The translations under genes were made by a program, and so were the position numbers. Source: Piscicola geometra (Eukaryota > Annelida > Clitellata > Hirudinida > Piscicolidae). Taken from it: a DNA stretch of 64,000 nucleotides. The notes beneath the pieces were generated by a model. That model was given only the letters and a program-made list of their open reading frames with translations. It was not told the origin of the DNA and searched no databases. The stretch is from the NCBI GenBank assembly GCA_943735955.1, contig OX030956.1, positions 5,849,876 to 5,913,875 of the forward strand. Direction: 5' to 3'. Within the stretch, counting starts at the first letter, position 1. Every line of letters begins with the position of its first letter. This document shows, piece after piece, positions 59,258-64,000 of this stretch.

Positions 59258-60297
59258 GCAACAACAACATCACCAACAACAGCAGCAGCACCTGCCACAC
59301 CAACATCAGCTGCAAGAGCTGCACCAACGCAGTTCACCCTATGGTCCTTACAAATACGAGATGACTGAGATGGACGGCTTGCCTCCTGGCCACAATCTTT
59401 CCTCCCCCTTTCCCACTCCCGTCTCTCAAGCCTTCCTTGAAATCTACCCCAATAATAACAGTCTAGAAAACATGTACTCTACCCATCCCACCTACCTTTT
59501 CAACAACAATAACCACAATAACAACAATAACCACAATAATAACACTTCAACAACAAGCAACAACGAAGACGACAACAACGAAAACGATGCTCTGGTATTT
59601 CCTCCATCGCTCAAACACAACACATCCTCGCCACCCAAACTCTCCTTCTACCCTCCCCAAGTTGCATTCCCCGCCAACTACGACCCTTACCACCCCTCGC
59701 ATTACCAACTCTACCATCTCAACAACGCTCAACAGTTTTCGAACAGCAGCAACAACAGCATGGGAAACTTTCAACCGAACTTCCAAATGCAAAACCACCA
59801 CCAACTTCAACAGCAGCAACAACAACAGCAACATCTCCTTTTAGCGCAACAACAACAACAACACCAGCTACACCAACAACAACACAGACATTCCCGCTAC
59901 AACGACGCGCTGATGTCTCTGCCGTCGATTCCACACTCCTCCCACCACTTGAACCTTCCGTCCAGACAAATGATCAGTCCACTGGACATCGACAACGCCA
60001 GAGCATCCGGCTTCTTGCGCTCTCACCACTCGGCCAACATGGACGGAGAAGAAATCAACACGCGAGAAGTGGCCCAGAAGATCGGCAGTGAGTTGAAGCG
60101 TTACAGCATCCCTCAAGCGGTCTTCGCCCAGCAAGTGCTCTGCAGATCGCAAGGCACGCTTTCAGACCTGCTCAGAAATCCCAAGCCGTGGAGCAAGTTG
60201 AAGTCGGGGCGTGAGACGTTCAGACGCATGTGGTTGTGGCTGCAGGAACCGGAGTTCCAAAGGATGGCCTCGCTCCGACTGGCCGGTCGCATGACTG
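58800..60297 (+). CDS. ONECUT: ONECUT (HNF6-type) transcription factor, first coding exon
   Basis: The exon runs from ATG 58800 to a donor at ACTG|GTGAGT (60297, phase 1) and encodes 499 residues. ONECUT factors are nuclear DNA-binding proteins with one CUT domain and one homeodomain, acting in neural and endodermal differentiation. The N-terminal 400 residues are low complexity, with runs of His, Gln, Asn and acidic residues, Ser/Pro segments and few hydrophobic patches. The CUT domain occupies about residues 418-499: EINTREVAQKIGSELKRYSI, PQAVFAQQVLCRSQGTLSDL, LRNPKPWSKLKSGRETF and RMWLWLQEPEFQRMASLRLA. All its helices are present. The gene normally breaks here, with the homeodomain in the next exon; no homeodomain was found before the window end, so the intron exceeds 3.7 kb. 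In-frame codons after 60297 lead to a stop at once. Confidence 0.95.
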
Positions 60298-61959
60298 GTG
60301 AGTGGCTTTACTGTTTCTGAGTGAGCTCATTGTTTTAGTCTGATCAATATGACAAACTGATGAGCTTTGAATTTGGATTCTTCAAATACTTTTCTTGGTT
60401 GGGATTTCTATTCCAACAATCTGACTTATACAAATACATTTTTATCCTAAATTATATCTATTTTGTTTTACAACATTGTAAGAATAACATTAGAAATTCC
60501 CGAATCAACTTTTTACAAATCAGAAGCCTCCAGAATGAACTTAGATTTATCGATTCCTAACCAAACTTGCAAACACTTGCGAGAAATAATACCCCCTTTA
60601 TTAGTGGCTTTTGCATTTATTATTCTTTTGATATGTGTTTTCATATTTTTATTATATTATTATTTTATTATTGTTTTTTTTAAATCTTAATTTTTTCAAA
60701 TCGACTATTCTTTTAGCGCCTTTGTTAAATTATGCTTAATTATTCATTTAAAAAACACTAAATCTACGGAAATTAGTCTATTATTCTAATTTAAAATATA
60801 AACATTATTCCAAAAATAAAATGATAAGTATTTAATTTAAAGTTTTGGCGAAACTTTGCCTAAGAAAGATTTCTTCAAGAATCCCAAAGCACCTGGGAGG
60901 CCGACACGCTGAACTCAAAATAAAAAATAATGATTACAAAATTATTTAAATAATTTAAAATGTTTGAAAATATAATAAAAAAACCTCATGGAGACAAGAC
61001 GAAACACAGACACTTAAACACACCTCGAGCAAGCGAATAAGTGAGTCAATGAAATTAAAGACTGCATGGAGGCCAACGTGGAGTCCTCGGAGCCCGCCGC
61101 AACAACAGATGTCAGCGCTCGATGCTAATGAGGGTGCGTAGTTACCTGTGTACTCGAGCCGAGTGTGAGAGATTTAACGGGAGGTTCAAGATTAATAGGC
61201 GGCGGGGGGGGGGGGGTTTCAGGGTTGAGATGCGATGGTTTTGTTGGAAATGTTGAATTTTTTTGTTGCTTAGATTTTGTATGGGAAACTGGTGGTTTGT
61301 GTGTGTAAGAAGAAAATAACGCATGTTTGAGATGGGCGTGCGTTGTTTGGAAGCTTCTAGGTCATCTTGATCGTGAATTCATCAAGGCAGTTGTCAGACC
61401 CGCATTGATCATGAAGCTCTAACGTGAATAACACTAATTTATTTAATTATTTAGCTATTTTTTATGTTAATTCTTTCATCTATCCATCTCCTACTAAATT
61501 CGTCAATCCCCATTTAAACACATCCATCAATGCCTCAACACATCCATCCATTCTTGCATGGCATTTCCAAAGAAGACACAAGAAGCAAGCAATCTAGCCT
61601 TTATTGTCGCTCGAATTTCTCAGTTATTATTTCTATCATTCAGAACGATTATTTTATTTGTGTTTTATTATTATTAATGAACAACCTTGGCGTCCCCTAG
61701 CTTTTATGTTGCCACTTCAAACCAGAGCATAATTGCCGTTTTTGTTGAACACTTCATTTGAATTTATTTGAGTTTATATGTGTAAAGTTGTCTCGCTTTG
61801 TTACGTCTGCTCGCTTAATCATAGAAGTGATAAGATTTTAAAAGCTTCAAATGAAATTATATTCAATTCTTTTCATTTTCAACAGTGTTTTATATTGTTT
61901 CCAAACTCTTCATTAATTTTCTGTTTTTGGAAAAGCATTAAGTTTTTGTCTATCCATAA

Positions 61960-62212
61960 ATTCTTTTTATTTCTCTACTCATCTACTCGTCTTTTCATCC
62001 ATTTATTCATCCATTCATTCATCCATCCACCCATGCATCCAACCATTCATCCATCCACCCACCCCTCACTCATTCATCCATCCACCCATTCATCCATCCA
62101 CCCATACATCCTACCATCCATTCATCCATCCACCTACCCTATCACTCATTTATCCATCTATCCATTCATCCATTCACCCATCCACCCATACATCCGTCCA
62201 TCCATCCAAGCA
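61960..62212. repeat. (ATCC)n-rich degenerate repeat
   Basis: ATCC units with ATTC, ACCC and CTCC variants. Similar CATCCATC tracts lie in formin and EXO1 introns. Confidence 0.85.
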
Positions 62213-63195
62213 CACTTTCACATTAACCGACCCTTTTGCTTTATTGATTGACGAACCTTTAAAGTTTCCACTTTTAAACCTTCAGCGCGTCTGCATTTAT
62301 CTATCATCATTAAGCTTTTAGCTTCGATCTTACTAATATACCAACGAGAATTATAGATATTTAATCAGGAAAGTGTTATAATTACATTTTTAAAGTTTAA
62401 GTTATAAGTTTATAATGTTGAATTGTCAGAATTTTAAAACTTTTATAGTTCTCAAGTTCTATAATAGCGTGTTGAATTTATTTGAAATCCTGAGAAACAT
62501 TTTCAACTTGTTGAATCTTCATTCTAACATCCATGCACACAATGAATGAAGCCACATGCATACACCTACTAAATACACATACATTCACACATACATACAC
62601 ACAATAAATGAATTCACGTGCATACAACTACTAAATACACATACTCAGACAATCATATACCCAATCAAACGCCTCACTACATTTATTCACTGCAAACAAT
62701 CAGCTAACAAACTCCGCTCTCGATGATCCAACCAGTTGGGCATTTGTTTCAGCTTCAACATTTCTTCTAAAATGTCTGGAGTTTTTTCCGTCCTTTGTCA
62801 CACTTCCGTCCTTCCACATTATTTATCCCATTTTAAAAAGCCACTTCTCTCACTCCTCCATCTTCTGATTCAACCACTCCTTCAGTCACCAGTTCACTTC
62901 CCTTTTATCCATCTTTCTAACCTTCCCTCATCCACCCGTTTATCCCCCTTTATCCACTTTTCTGTTAATCCCATCCAACTTTTCTTTCCTCCACCCCTCG
63001 GCCCTTCACCATCTCTTCCATTTACCCTCTTCACCTCCTCACTCCACCTGTCCCTCCATCCACATGCAGCGTCTAATGAGTTAACATGGCAGTCAGTCAT
63101 GCGTGACCCTACACGTCTGGCCTGCATCCCTTCCACTTTTTGCCTCAATCAACTTGCCAATCACACCACATCATTCAAAATTGTATGTGCGCGCA

Positions 63196-63726
<531 letters not shown>

Positions 63727-64000
63727 ACACGCGTAGAGAGAGAGAGGGATTGAGTGACGGAGATGGATGTTTCAGGGTGCAGCAACAAATCTTAATGCTC
63801 GCACGATCAGCACCCGTGTCTCAAGCATCCACATTGCAACTGACCTAATGACTGCTTCTTTTTGTCACGACATAAACGGTTTTTAGAAAATAAAAAATAA
63901 AGCACTAAATAAATACCTGTTTTTAAGTTTATTAACATGCATTGAAACTTTTATTTTTTACTTGTTTTTTAAATCAGTCAGAGTTTTATTTTGGCTCGTT

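Noticed and set aside
61330..61440. LINE fragment (FIKAVVRPALIMKL on the plus strand)
   Set aside because: The resemblance to a reverse-transcriptase block is only about 14 residues and is flanked by nothing supportive.

Overview
The window is animal nuclear DNA. The genes are split into many short exons with GT/AG borders, the introns are packed with simple repeats, and the gene families (LMTK kinase, FMN-type formin, ONECUT, DNAJB12, EXO1) are metazoan. The very high density of di-, tri- and tetranucleotide repeats, the Asn/Asp/Gln/Thr-rich inserts inside proteins and the non-LTR and hAT elements suggest an invertebrate, perhaps a lophotrochozoan such as an annelid. That placement is inference only. 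Exon models were built by hand from splice sites, reading phase and remembered family motifs. No alignment or search was run.

Layout. (1) 1-4475, minus strand: an LMTK/AATYK-family kinase in ten phase-consistent exons, running off the left edge. (2) 4476-13169: intergenic DNA with a 0.64 kb (AATC)n block and a complete 6.5 kb hAT transposon (6047-12584) with TIRs and an 8-bp target duplication. Its transposase is broken by two in-frame stops, a smaller hAT-type foldback MITE is nested inside it, and a LINE tail lies inside it too. (3) 13170-25865, plus strand: a complete FMN-family formin in 20 exons. One intron holds an antisense LINE with a 200-N assembly gap. (4) 27.8-29.6 kb: a decayed antisense LINE. 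(5) 29969-37625, plus strand: EXO1, with a conserved nuclease core and a long Asn/Asp-rich tail carrying MLH1- and PCNA-binding-type motifs. (6) 38700-39364, minus strand: a CARHSP1/CSDC2-type cold-shock protein. (7) 41508-46780, minus strand: glutamate dehydrogenase, 11 exons, with His in place of the catalytic Lys. (8) 47137-50049, plus strand: a DNAJB12/14-type ER co-chaperone, head to head with GDH. (9) 50-58.8 kb: repeat-rich intergenic DNA with a second copy of the MITE (53986-55182). (10) 58800-60297, plus strand: the first coding exon of a ONECUT factor with its CUT domain. The homeodomain exon was not found in the window. (11) 60.3-64 kb: intron or intergenic DNA ending in a roughly 0.5 kb (AC)n tract.

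These genes do not form a pathway. The main points of interest are two enzymes that keep their folds but lack a catalytic lysine (the LMTK-like kinase and GDH), two MITE copies plus their larger hAT host with exact 8-bp target duplications, an assembly gap that the sequence itself shows to be false, and splice sites that sit at the very edges of microsatellites.
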